Shown piece by piece: positions 43,991 through 56,100 of a stretch of DNA of 64,000 bases. Both the position numbers and the translations under genes were made by a program. A model generated the notes under the pieces. That model saw nothing but the letters and a program-made list of their open reading frames with translations, was not told where the DNA came from and did no database searches. Each line of letters begins with the position of its first letter. Position 1 is the stretch's first letter. The stretch is from Limnohabitans sp. DM1 (lineage in GTDB: Bacteria; Pseudomonadota; Gammaproteobacteria; Burkholderiales; Burkholderiaceae_C): assembly GCF_001269385.1 (NCBI RefSeq), contig NZ_CXOO01000022.1:62001-126000 (forward strand). Direction: 5' to 3'.

Positions 43991-44184
43991 TCAATTCGAA
44001 AACATAAAAAGTATTTAATGAATCAAATGCTTTTAAAAAATGTTATTTCTAGTTAATTTTCAGCCATCCATGAAAATTTTGGCACTTTCGTAGAAATTTT
44101 CGATGTGCTGGCGGCTCACACATTTGCATCAAAAAGGCCAAGCACCCGGTCGTGTTTTGTCTACTGAACAGAAGAACTTTGAAT

Positions 44185-47100
44185 ATGACCATCAGCAGCA
44201 GCAACTTCTTGTTGAAGACAGGGGCCTTTGCAGCCCAAACCCTGGCCTTGCAGGGCAATGACTGGGTGGCTGCCAAAACCTTGCTGGAAACGGCACAGGC
44301 CAGGGGCATTGACGAAGCCATCAAGCAAGCCCTGAGCGTTCAGCTGTTTCAGCTCATCGTCCAGCCGCCCGTCAACCGCCAGCAAGCCCTGCAGGACTTG
44401 TGGACCGGTGCGGCCCATGCACTGACAGCCCAGCTGGGCGACTTGTTGTTGTCCGACGCGAGCCTTGGCGGGGCTTGGCAGCAATTGGGCCCCAGCAAAA
44501 CGCAGGCACTGATGGTGCAGTGGCTGGATGTGGGGCAGCACAGCGCCGAAGTCATGAGCGCTTTGCGCGCCGATGCCGCGCTGGTGAACGCTCTTCAGGC
44601 GGCTCAGCCCAACGTGGCCTTGATGGACCGTGTGACCACGCAGGGGGCATGGCCATCGCCTGGCAGCACGGCAAGCTCCAGCCCGGCAAGTCCAAATGGC
44701 GTCTCGCAGCCCTTGGCACTCGACATGGGTCTGGACATTTTGGACACCCGCGCCAATGCTGACACCCGTTCGATCACCGGCACTGCAGCCATCACGCCCA
44801 CCGCTAGCCCCACCGCTAGCCCCACCGCTAGCCCCACCGCTAGCCCCACCGCTAGCCCCACCGCTAGCCCCACCGCTAGCCCCACCGCTAGCCCCATCGT
44901 CAACGCCGCTGCGCTCTCCTCCCCGGACAATGGTCCCCCCAGCATCGTGCTGGGCAGCGACAAGCAAAGCTTGCTCAAAGGACAAACGGCCCAGCTGAGT
45001 TTCACCCTGTCAGAAGACAGCCTGGACTTTGGTCTGGACGACATCACGGTCATGGGCGGCACGCTCAGCCAATTCCAGGGCAGTGGCAAAAATTACACCG
45101 CCTTGTTCACCCCCGATGCCCACAGCACCAGTGCGCTGGTGTTTGTGGCCAGTGAACGCTTTGGCGATGCGGCGGGCCATTTGAACCAGGACGGCGGCGA
45201 AATCGACAACCTGCTGTCCATGGGCATCAATCTCAGCACCCCGATCACCCCAGTCACACCACCCCCGCCGCCCGCCACCAGCACGGGTAGCACCAGCATT
45301 GGCAGCACGGCCACGGGCAATACGCCCACCAGTGGCACAAGCGCATCCACCGGCAGCGGATCAACGGCTAACGGCACAGGTACAGGCACAGGCACCACAA
45401 CCAACACCACGAGCACCCCAACCGGCAACACCAGCAGCGCAAACGCGTCAACAGGCACGCCAACGCCCACAGGATCCTCGGGCTTCACATCCACCAGCCC
45501 GGCACCTACAGACAGCACCCCACCCAGCATCACCATCACGGCCAACAAAACCGTGCTGGCGCAGCAAGAAACAACGACGGTGCTGTTCACGCTCAGTGAA
45601 GCCAGCGCAGATTTCAGCCTGGACGACATCACCGTGCTCGGTGGCACGCTGAGCCAGTTTCAGGGCAGCGGCAAAAACTACTCCGCCACCCTGACACCCG
45701 GCACCGCCAACACCAGCGCCTTGGTGTTTATCTCCAGCGAACGCTTCAGCGATGCCAGCGGCAACTTCAACCAGGACGGCGCCGACGTGGACAACGCGCT
45801 GCCTTTCAGCGTGAACAACGCGGTGGTCACCCCGCCCCCCGTGGCACCACAGCCCCCCACGGCCCAACTGAGCAGCCTGAGCGACAGCGGCCTTCAAGGG
45901 GACCGGATCACCCAAAACAGCACGCCCACACTGAGCGGTACGGGCACACCCGGACACACCATCACTGTCCGGGACGCCACAGGTCAAGTGCTGGCCAGTG
46001 CCACCGTGCAAGCCAATGGCAGTTGGCAAGCCACGCCTGTGCAAGCTTTGCCTCAAGGCCTCAACGCCTTGCAAGTTGTGGCCACCAGCCCAATGGGCCT
46101 GAGCAGCCCAGCCACCCCTTTGTCGGTCACAGTGGACACGTTGGCGCCCACTGTCACCATCGGTGCGCTGCAAACCACGCTCAAAGCGGGCGAGTCGACC
46201 ACGGTGACCTTCACCCTGAGCGAAAGCAGCCAGGATTTCAGCCTGGCCGATGTCACCGTCATTGGCGGCAGCCTGAGCCAGCTTCAAGGCAGTGGCCAAA
46301 ATTACAGCGCCACATTCACCCCGGCGGCCGCCAGCAGCAGTGCACTGCTGTATGTGGCCAGCGAACGCTTCAAGGATGCGGCGGGCAATTTCAACCAGGA
46401 CAAAGGCGATCTGAAAAACCTCTTGTCCTTGAGCGTGAGCCAGGCCCCCCCGGCCTTGCCCCCCGTGCGTCCGACCCTCACCCTGAGCACCGCCAGCGAC
46501 AGCGGGCTGGTGGGCGACGGCATCACGAACAACGACAAACCCAGCTTCAGCGGCACAGGCACACCGGGTGACACCATCCGGCTGAGCCTGACCAGCACCG
46601 GCGAAGTCCTGGTGACCACCGTGGCCAGCAATGGCACTTGGAGCGCCACACCCATCCAGGCCATCGGCAGTGGCACCGTGAGCGTCACCGCCACCAATGC
46701 CGCCGGACTGGTCAGCGCCGAGCAAACACTGGCGCTGGTCATCGACAAAAGCATCAACACCCCCGTGCTCAGCCTGGTGTGTGACAGCGGCAGCAACTCG
46801 GCCGATGCCATCAGCCAATCGGGCGCCCTCCAGGTGATCGCTGATGCAGGCAGTCGGCTGGAATACAGCACCAATGGCCTGGTCTGGAGCAGCACCTTTG
46901 TGCCGGTGGAAGGCAGCAATCTGGTGAGCGTTCGCGCCACCGACGCTGCGGGCAACGTGGCCACCGCCAGCGCTTTGCGCTTCACCCTGGACACCACACC
47001 GCCTGTGGCACCCACGCTGGCTTTGGCCTGCGACAGCGGCGCCAGCGCCACCGACCTCATCAGCAGCAATGGCGCGCTCAGCGTCATTGCCGAAGCTGGT

Positions 47101-50100
47101 GCCACCTTGCAATACAGCACAAACGGCAGCACTTGGGGCAGCACCTTCACTGCGCTTGAAGGCGCCAACACCGTGCAAGTGCGGGCCGTGGATGCCGCAG
47201 GCAATACAGGCCCTGCCAGCAGCCTGGGCTTCACCCTCGACAAAACCATCGCCACACCCACCCTTAGCCTGGTCTGCGACAGCGGCACCAGCGCCTCGGA
47301 CGCCATCACCCGCAATGGGGCCATCAGCGTGAACGCCGAAACGGGTGCCTCGCTCCAATACAGCACCAACGGCAGCAGCTGGGCGACGACCTTTGCAGCG
47401 GTCGAACGCACGAACACCGTGCAAGTGCGCGCCACCGACGCAGCAGGCAATGTCGCCACCTCCGCCCCCCTGAGCTTCACGCTCGACACCCAAACGGCCG
47501 CCTTCAGCGTGGCTTTGGTGTGTGACAGCGGCGCTTTGGCCAACGACGGCATCAGCAAAGCGCCGGCTTTGGTCGTCACCGGCACCGAAGCTGGGACCAC
47601 TGTGGAATACAGCAGCAACGGTGCAGTCTGGGCCAGCACCTACAGTGCGGTGGAAGGCCTGAACAGCGTGCAAGTGCGGATGACGGATACCGCAGGCAAC
47701 CCAGGCACACAAAATTTCAGCTTCACGCTCGACAGCACCGCCCCCGGTGCACCTGTGCTCACGCTGACCTGCGACAGCGGTGCCAGCGCCACCGACCTCA
47801 TCAGCAGCAATGGCGCGCTCAGCGTCAACGCCGAGGCAGGCGCTACGCTGCAATACAGCACCAACGGCACGTCTTGGGCCAGCACCTTTGCAGCGGCTGA
47901 AGGCAACCACACCGTCAAAGTGCGCGCCGTCGATGCCGCAGGCAACGCAGGCGCTGCCAGCACCCTGGGCTTCACACTCGACAAAACCACCGCCACGCCC
48001 ACGCTCAGTTTGATCTGCGACAGCGGGGCCAGCGCCTCGGACGCCATCACCCGCAACGGCGCCATCAGCGTGAACGCCGAAACGGGTGCCACCCTCGAAT
48101 ACAGCACCAACGGCACGACCTGGGCGACCACTTTTGCAGCCGTTGAAGGTGCCAACACCGTCACCGTGCGCGCTACCGACGCGGCGGGCAATGTGGCCAG
48201 CTCCGCGCCTTTGAGCTTCAGCCTGAACACACAAGTGGCGGCTTTCACGGCCAAGCTCGACGACGCCAGCAACAGCGGCAGCACCGCCGACTTGCTCACC
48301 AGCGACAACACGCCCACCATCAGCGGCACCGGCACGGCAGGAAACACCATCCAGGTCACCATGCCCGGCACCGGCGAAGTGCTGAGCGCCACCGTGGCCG
48401 CCAATGGCAGCTGGAGCGTCACGCCCACGCTGGCCATCGTCAGCGGCAACGTGAGCATCACCGCCAGCGACGCCGCAGGCAATGTCAGCAGCGCCCAGAC
48501 CCTGGCGCTGGTGGTGGACAGCAGCATCGCCACGCCCACGCTCAGCCTGGTGTGCGACAGCGGCGCCAGCAGCACCGACAAGATCAGCCGAGACGGCACG
48601 CTCAGCGTGAGCGCCGAAGCAGGCGCCACCCTTGAATACAGCACCAACGGCACGTCTTGGACGACCACCTTTGCAGCCACCGAAGGCGTCAACACGGTCA
48701 CCGTGCGGGCTACTGACGCGGCAGGCAATGTGGCCACCTCTGCGCCTTTGAGCTTCACCCTCGACACCCAGACGCCCGCCTTCAGCTTGGCCTTGGTCTG
48801 CGACAGCGGTGCTTCTGCCACCGACAGCATCAGCAAAGCCCCGGCTTTGGTCGTCACTGGCGCCGAAGCTGGCGCCACAGTGGAATACAGCAGCAACGGT
48901 ACCGTCTGGGCCAGCACCTACGCCTCAACCGAAGGCCTCAACAGCGTCAAGGTTCGCGTGAGCGATGCCGCTGGCAACCAGCGCACGCAAGACTTCAGCT
49001 TCACCCTCGACAGCACGGCCCCCACAGCGCCTGTGCTCACCCTGGTCTGTGACAGCGGCACAAGCGCCACCGACAAACTCAGCAACAACGGCGCCATCAG
49101 CGTGACCGCTGAAGCCGGTGCCACGCTCGAATTCAGCACCAACGGCAGCACCTGGGCCAGCACCTTTGCAGCGGCCGAAGGCGCCAACACCGTCATGGCC
49201 CGCGTCACCGACGCGGCAGGCAATGTCAGCACCAGCAGCAGCCTGAGCTTCACGCTCGACAGCAGCGCTCCAGTTGCACCCACGGTCGGTCTGTTTTGCG
49301 ACAGCGGCACAGCCACTGGCGCAGCCACTGGCGCAGCCACCGACAAAGTCAGCAACAACGGCACCCTGAGCCTGTCCAGCCCCGAAGCTGGGGGCCTCAT
49401 CGAATACAGCACCAACGGCGTCATCTGGGCGACCACCTTTGTGGCCGCTGAAGGCAACAACGCGGTCAAAGTCCGCGTGACCGATGCCGCAGGCAATGTG
49501 GGCGCCATCACCGACTTCAACTTCACCCTGGACACCACCGCGCCTGGCGCACCGGTCATTGGCCTGACGTGCGACAGCGGTGCCAGCGCCACCGATCTCA
49601 TCAGCAGCAACGGCGCGCTCAGCGTCAACGCCGAGGCAGGCGCTACGCTGCAATACAGCACCGACGGCACGTCTTGGGCCAGCACCTTTGCAGCGGCTGA
49701 AGGCAACCACACCGTCAAAGTGCGCGCCGTCGATTCCGCAGGCAACGCAGGCGCTGCCAGCACCCTGGGCTTCACGCTGGACAAAACCACCGCCACGCCC
49801 ACGCTCAGTTTGGTCTGCGACAGCGGTGCCAGCGCTGTTGATGCCATCACCCGCAACGGCGCCATCAGCGCGAATGCCGAAACGGGTGCCACCCTCGAAT
49901 ACAGCACCAATGGCAGCAGCTGGGCCACCACATTCGCGGCCGTTGAAGGCGCCAACACTGTGCAAGTGCGGGCCACCGACGCGGCGGGCAATGTGGCCAC
50001 GTCCAGCGCGATGAATTTCACCCTCGACACCCAAACGCCCGCCTTCAGCGTAGCCCTGGTGTCTGACAGCGGCGCCTTGGCCACCGACGGCATCAGCAAA

Positions 50101-53100
50101 GCCCCGGCTTTGGTCGTCACTGGCGCCGAAGCTGGCGCTGCGGTTGAGTACAGCAGCAACGGCACCGTCTGGGCCAGCACCTACGCCGCCACCGAAGGCC
50201 TCAACAGCGTCAAGGTCCGCGTGAGCGATGCCGCTGGCAACCAGCGCACGCAAGACTTCAGCTTCACGCTCGACAGCACAGCGCCCACCGCGCCCGTCAT
50301 CACCCTGGTCTGCGACAGCGGCAGCAACGCCACCGACAAACTCAGTGGCAACGGCGCCATCAGCGTGACCGCCGAAGCCGGCGCCACCCTCGAATTCAGC
50401 ACCAACGGCAGCACCTGGGCCAGCACCTTTGCAGCGGCCGAAGGCGCCAACACCGTCATGGCCCGCGTCACCGACGCGGCAGGCAATGTCAGCACCAGCA
50501 GCAGCCTGAGCTTCACGCTCGACAACACCGCTCCGACAGCCCCCACAGTCGGTCTGTTTTGCGACAGCAGCACAGCCACCGACAAAGTCAGCAACAACGC
50601 CACCTTGAGCCTGTCCAGCCCCGAAGCCGGTGGACTCATCGAATACAGCACCAACGGCGTCGTCTGGGCCAGCACCTTTGTGGCCGCCGAAGGCAACAAC
50701 GCGGTCAAGGTCCGCGTGACCGATGCCGCTGGCAATGTGGGCGCCATCACCGACTTCAACTTCACCCTTGACACCACCGCCCCCGGCGCACCGGTCGTGA
50801 CCCTGGCCTGCGACAGCGGCGCCAGCGCCACCGACCTCATCAGCAGCAATGGCGCGCTCAGCGTCAACGCCGAGGCAGGCGCTACGCTGCAATACAGCAC
50901 CGACGGCACGTCTTGGGCCAGCACCTTTGCAGCGGCTGAAGGCAACCACACCGTCAAAGTGCGGGCCGTCGATGCCGCAGGCAACGCAGGCGCTGCCAGC
51001 ACCCTGGGCTTCACACTCGACAAAACCACCGCCACGCCCACGCTGACTTTGGTCTGCGACAGCGGTGCCAGCGCTGTTGATGCCATCACCCGCAACGGCG
51101 CCATCAGCGTGAACGCCGAAACGGGTACCACCCTCGAATACAGCACCAACGGCACGACCTGGGCGACCACTTTTGCAGCAGTCGAAGGCGCCAACACGGT
51201 CACCGTGCGCGCCACCGACGCGGCGGGCAATGTGGCCACCTCTGCGCCTTTGAGCTTCAGCCTGAACACGCAAGTGGCCGCTTTCACGGCCAAGCTCGAC
51301 GACGCCAGCAACAGCGGCAGCACCGCCGACTTGCTCACCAGCGACAACACGCCCACCATCAGCGGCACCGGCACGGCCGGTGACACGGTTGCAGTCACCA
51401 TGCCCGGCACCGGCGAAGTGATGAGCGCCACCGTGGCCGCCAACGGCAGCTGGAGCGTCACGCCCACCCTGGCCATCGTCAGCGGCAATGTGAGCATCAC
51501 CGCCAGCGACGCCGCAGGCAATGTCAGCAGTGCCCAGACCCTGGCGATGGTGGTGGACAGCACCATTGCCACGCCCACGCTCAGCCTGGTGTGCGACAGC
51601 GGCGCCAACACCACCGACAAGATCAGCCGCGACGGCACGCTCAGCGTGAGCGCCGACAGTGGCAGCACGCTCGAATACAGCACCGACGGCACTGCTTGGA
51701 AGACCACCTTTGCAGCCACCGAAGGCGTCAACACGGTCACCGTGCGGGCTACTGACGCGGCGGGCAATGTGGCCATCTCTGCGCCTTTGAGCTTCACCCT
51801 CGACAACCAAACACCCGCTTTCACTGTGGCCTTGGTGTCGGACAGCGGCGCTTCTGGCACTGACAGCATCAGCCAAGCCCCGGCGCTGGTGGTCACTGGC
51901 GCCGAAGCTGGCGCAGTCATCGAGTACAGCAATAACAACAGCACGACGGGCACCGTCTGGGCCAGCACCTACGCCGCCACCGAAGGCCTCAACAACGTCA
52001 AGGTCCGCGTGAGCGATGCCGCGGGCAACCAGCGCACGCAAGACTTCAGCTTCACCCTGGACAGCACGGCCCCCACAGCGCCTGTGCTCACCCTCGTCTG
52101 CGACAGCGGCAGCAGTGCCACGGACAAACTCAGCAACAACGGCGCCATCAGCGTGACCACCGAAGCCGGTGCCACGCTCGAATTCAGCACCAACGGAACC
52201 ACCTGGGCCAGCACCTTTGCAGCGGCTGAAGGCGCCAACACCGTCATGGCCCGCGTCACCGACGCGGCAGGCAATGTCAGCACCAGCAGCAGCCTGAGCT
52301 TCACCCTCGACAGCACGGCACCCGTGGCCCCCACCGTGGGCCTGTTCTGCGACAGCGGCACAGCCACAGGCGCAGCCACCGACAAAGTCAGCAACAACGG
52401 CACCCTGAGCCTGTCCAGCCCCGAAGCCGGTGGACTCATCGAATACAGCACCAACGGCGTCGTCTGGGCCAGCACCTTTGTGGCCGCCGAAGGCAACAAC
52501 GCGGTCAAGGTCCGCATCACCGACGCCGCAGGCAACGTGGGCGCCACAGCCGACTACAGCTTCACGCTCGACACCACCGCGCCTGGCGCACCGGTCGTCA
52601 CCCTGAGCTGCGACAGCGGCACCAGCGCCACCGACCTCATCAGCAGCAACGGCGCACTCAGCGTCACTGCCGAAGCTGGCGCTACGCTGCAATACAGCAC
52701 GGACGGCAGCAGCTGGGCCAGCACCTTTGCAGCAGCCGAGGGCAACAACACCGTCAAAGTGCGTGCACTGGACGCCGCAGGCAATGCAGGCCCGGCCAGC
52801 AGCCTGGGCTTTACGCTGGACAAAACCATCGCCACGCCCACGCTGACCTTGGTCTGCGACAGCGGCACCCGCGCTGTGGATGCCATCACCCGCAACGGCG
52901 CCATCAGCGCGAATGCCGAAACGGGTGCCACCCTCGAATACAGCACCGATGGCACGACCTGGGCGACCACTTTTGCAGCAGTCGAAGGCGCCAACACGGT
53001 CACCGTGCGCGCCACCGACGCGGCGGGCAATGTGGCCACCTCTGCGCCTTTGAGCTTCAGCCTGAACACACAAGTGGCGGCTTTCACGGCCAAGCTCGAC

Positions 53101-56100
53101 GACGCCAGCAACAGCGGCAGCACCGCCGACTTGCTCACCAGCGACAACACGCCCACCATCAGCGGCACCGGCACGGCGGGCAACACCATCCAGGTCACCA
53201 TGCCCGGCACTGGCGAAGTGCTGAGCGCCACCGTGGCCGCCAACGGCAGCTGGAGCGTGACGCCCACGCTGACCATCGTCAGCGGCAACGTGAGCATCAC
53301 CGCCAGCGACGCCGCAGGCAATGTCAGCAGCGCCCAGACCCTGGCGATGGTGGTGGACAGCACCATTGCCACGCCCACGCTCAGCCTGGTGTGCGACAGC
53401 GGCGCCAACACCACCGACAAGATCAGCCGCGACGGCACGCTCAGCGTGAGCGCCGACAGTGGCAGCACGCTCGAATACAGCACCAACGGCACAGCTTGGA
53501 CGAGCACGTTTGCAGCCGTCGAAGGCGTCAACACGGTCACCGTGCGGGCTACTGACGCGGCAGGCAATGTGGCCACCTCTGCGCCTTTGAGCTTCACCCT
53601 CGACACCCAGACGCCCGCCTTCAGCTTGGCCTTGGTCTGCGACAGCGGTGCTTCTGCCACCGACAGCATCAGCCAAGCCCCGGCTTTGGTCGTCACTGGC
53701 GCCGAAGCTGGCGCCACAGTGGAATACAGCAGCAACGGTACCGTCTGGGCCAGCACCTACGCCTCAACCGAAGGCCTCAACAGCGTCAAGGTTCGCGTGA
53801 GCGATGCCGCTGGCAACCAGCGCACGCAAGACTTCAGCTTCACCCTCGACAGCACGGCCCCCACAGCGCCTGTGCTCACCCTCGTCTGCGACAGCGGCAG
53901 CAGTGCCACGGACAAACTCAGCGGCAACGGCGCCATCAGCGTGACCGCTGAAGCCGGTGCCACGCTCGAATTCAGCACCAACGGCAGCACCTGGGCCAGC
54001 ACCTTTGCCGCCACCGAAGGCGCCAACACCGTCATGGCCCGCGTCACCGACGCGGCAGGCAATGTCAGCACCAGCAGCAGCCTGAGCTTCACGCTCGACA
54101 GCAGCGCTCCAGTTGCACCCACGGTCGGTCTGTTTTGCGACAGCGGCACAGCCACCGACAAAGTCAGCAACAACGCCACCTTGAGCCTGTCCAGCCCCGA
54201 AGCCGGTGGACTCATCGAATACAGCACCAACGGCGTCGTCTGGGCCAGCACCTTTGTGGCCGCTGAAGGCAACAACGCGGTCAAGGTCCGCGTGACCGAT
54301 GCCGCTGGCAATGTGGGCACCATCACCGACTTCAACTTCACCCTGGACACCACCGCCCCCGGCGCACCGGTCATTGGCCTGACGTGCGACAGCGGTGCCA
54401 GCGCCACCGACCTCATCAGCAGCAATGGCGCGCTCAGCGTCAACGCCGAGGCTGGCGCTACGCTGCAATACAGCACCGACGGCACATCTTGGGCCAGCAC
54501 CTTTGCAGCGGCTGAAGGCAACCACACCGTCAAAGTGCGCGCCGTCGATTCCGCAGGCAACGCAGGCGCTGCCAGCACCCTGGGCTTCACGCTGGACAAA
54601 ACCACCGCCACGCCCACGCTCAGTTTGGTCTGCGACAGCGGGGCCAGCGCCTCGGACGCCATCACTCGCAACGGCGCCATCAGCGTGAATGCCGAAACGG
54701 GTGCCACCCTCGAATACAGCACCAACGGCACGACCTGGGCGACCACTTTTGCAGCAGTCGAAGGCGCCAACACGGTCAGCGTGCGGGCCACCGAAGCGGC
54801 AGGCAATGTGGCCACGTCCAGCGCGATGAATTTCACCCTCGACACCCAAACGCCCGCCTTCAGCGTAGCCCTGGTGTCTGACAGCGGCGCTTTGGCCACC
54901 GACAGCATCAGCAAAGCCCCGGCTTTGGTCGTCACTGGCGCCGAAGCTGGCGCCACAGTGGAATACAGCAGCAACGGTACCGTCTGGGCCAGCACCTACG
55001 CCGCCACCGAAGGCCTCAACAACGTCAAGGTCCGCGTGAGCGATGCCGCGGGAAGCCAGCGCACGCAAGACTTCAGCTTCACGCTCGACAGCACAGCGCC
55101 CACCGCGCCCGTCATCACCCTGGTCTGCGACAGCGGCAGCAACGCCACCGACAAACTCAGCGGCAACGGCGCCATCAGCGTGACCGCCGAAGCCGGTGCC
55201 ACGCTCGAATTCAGCACCAACGGCAGCACCTGGGCCAGCACCTTTGCCGCGGCTGAAGGCGCCAACACCGTCATGGCCCGCGTCACCGACGCGGCAGGCA
55301 ACGTCAGCACCAGCAGCAGCCTGAGCTTCACCCTCGACAGCACGGCACCCGTGGCCCCCACCGTGGGCCTGTTCTGCGACAGCGGCACAGCCACAGGCGC
55401 AGCCACCGACAAAGTCAGCAACAACGGCACCCTGAGCCTGTCCAGTCCCGAAGCTGGAGGTCTGATCGAATACAGCACCAACGGCGTCGTCTGGGCCAGC
55501 ACCTTTGTGGCCGCTGAAGGCAACAACGCGGTCAAGGTCCGCGTGACCGATGCCGCTGGCAATGTGGGCACCATCACCGACTTCAACTTCACCCTGGACA
55601 CCACCGCCCCCGGCGCACCGGTCGTGACCCTGGCCTGCGACAGCGGGGCTTTGGGCACCGACCAGATCAGTCAGAACGGCACGCTCACGGTCAGCCTGCC
55701 CGACACCGCGCTGGCCTTGGAATACAGCACCGATGGCAGCAGCTGGACCAGCACCTTTGCCGCAGGCGAGGGCAACAACACGGTCAAAGTGCGTGCGGTC
55801 GATGCTGCAGGCAACCTGAGCGCCGTCAGCACCTTGAATTTCACGGTCGACAAAACCATTCACAAGCCCGTCGTGACACTGGCGTGCGACACCGGCATCG
55901 TGGGTGACACCATCACCTCGCTGGGCGAGATCAGCGTCTCGAATGCCGACAGCGACGCCCAAGTGCGCTACAGCCGCGACAACGTCAGCTGGAGCACCAC
56001 CTTTGCCGCCGCTGAAGGCAGCAACACGGTCTATGTGCGCGTCAACGATGCCGCGGGCAATGTGGCCACGTCGGATGCCTTGAACTTCTACCTCAACACC

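Larger units (their letters stand above)
43737..44184. other. AT-rich upstream region of the giant gene
   Basis: This 448-nt gap lies between the divergent ubiA and giant-gene starts. The first 170 nt have ordinary composition; from about 43,925 to 44,160 the sequence turns strikingly AT-rich with runs such as TTTTAAAAAA, unlike the rest of the window. It contains a palindrome, an inverted repeat and a promoter-like pair (listed separately). No gene is seen in it. Such AT-rich leaders often attract nucleoid-associated silencers (inference). Confidence 0.75.

Noticed and set aside
44797-44892. CRISPR or insertion-sequence end suggested by the short exact repeats
   Set aside because: The unit is 12 bp, contiguous, in frame and translated as PTAS; there are no spacers, terminal inverted repeats or transposase.
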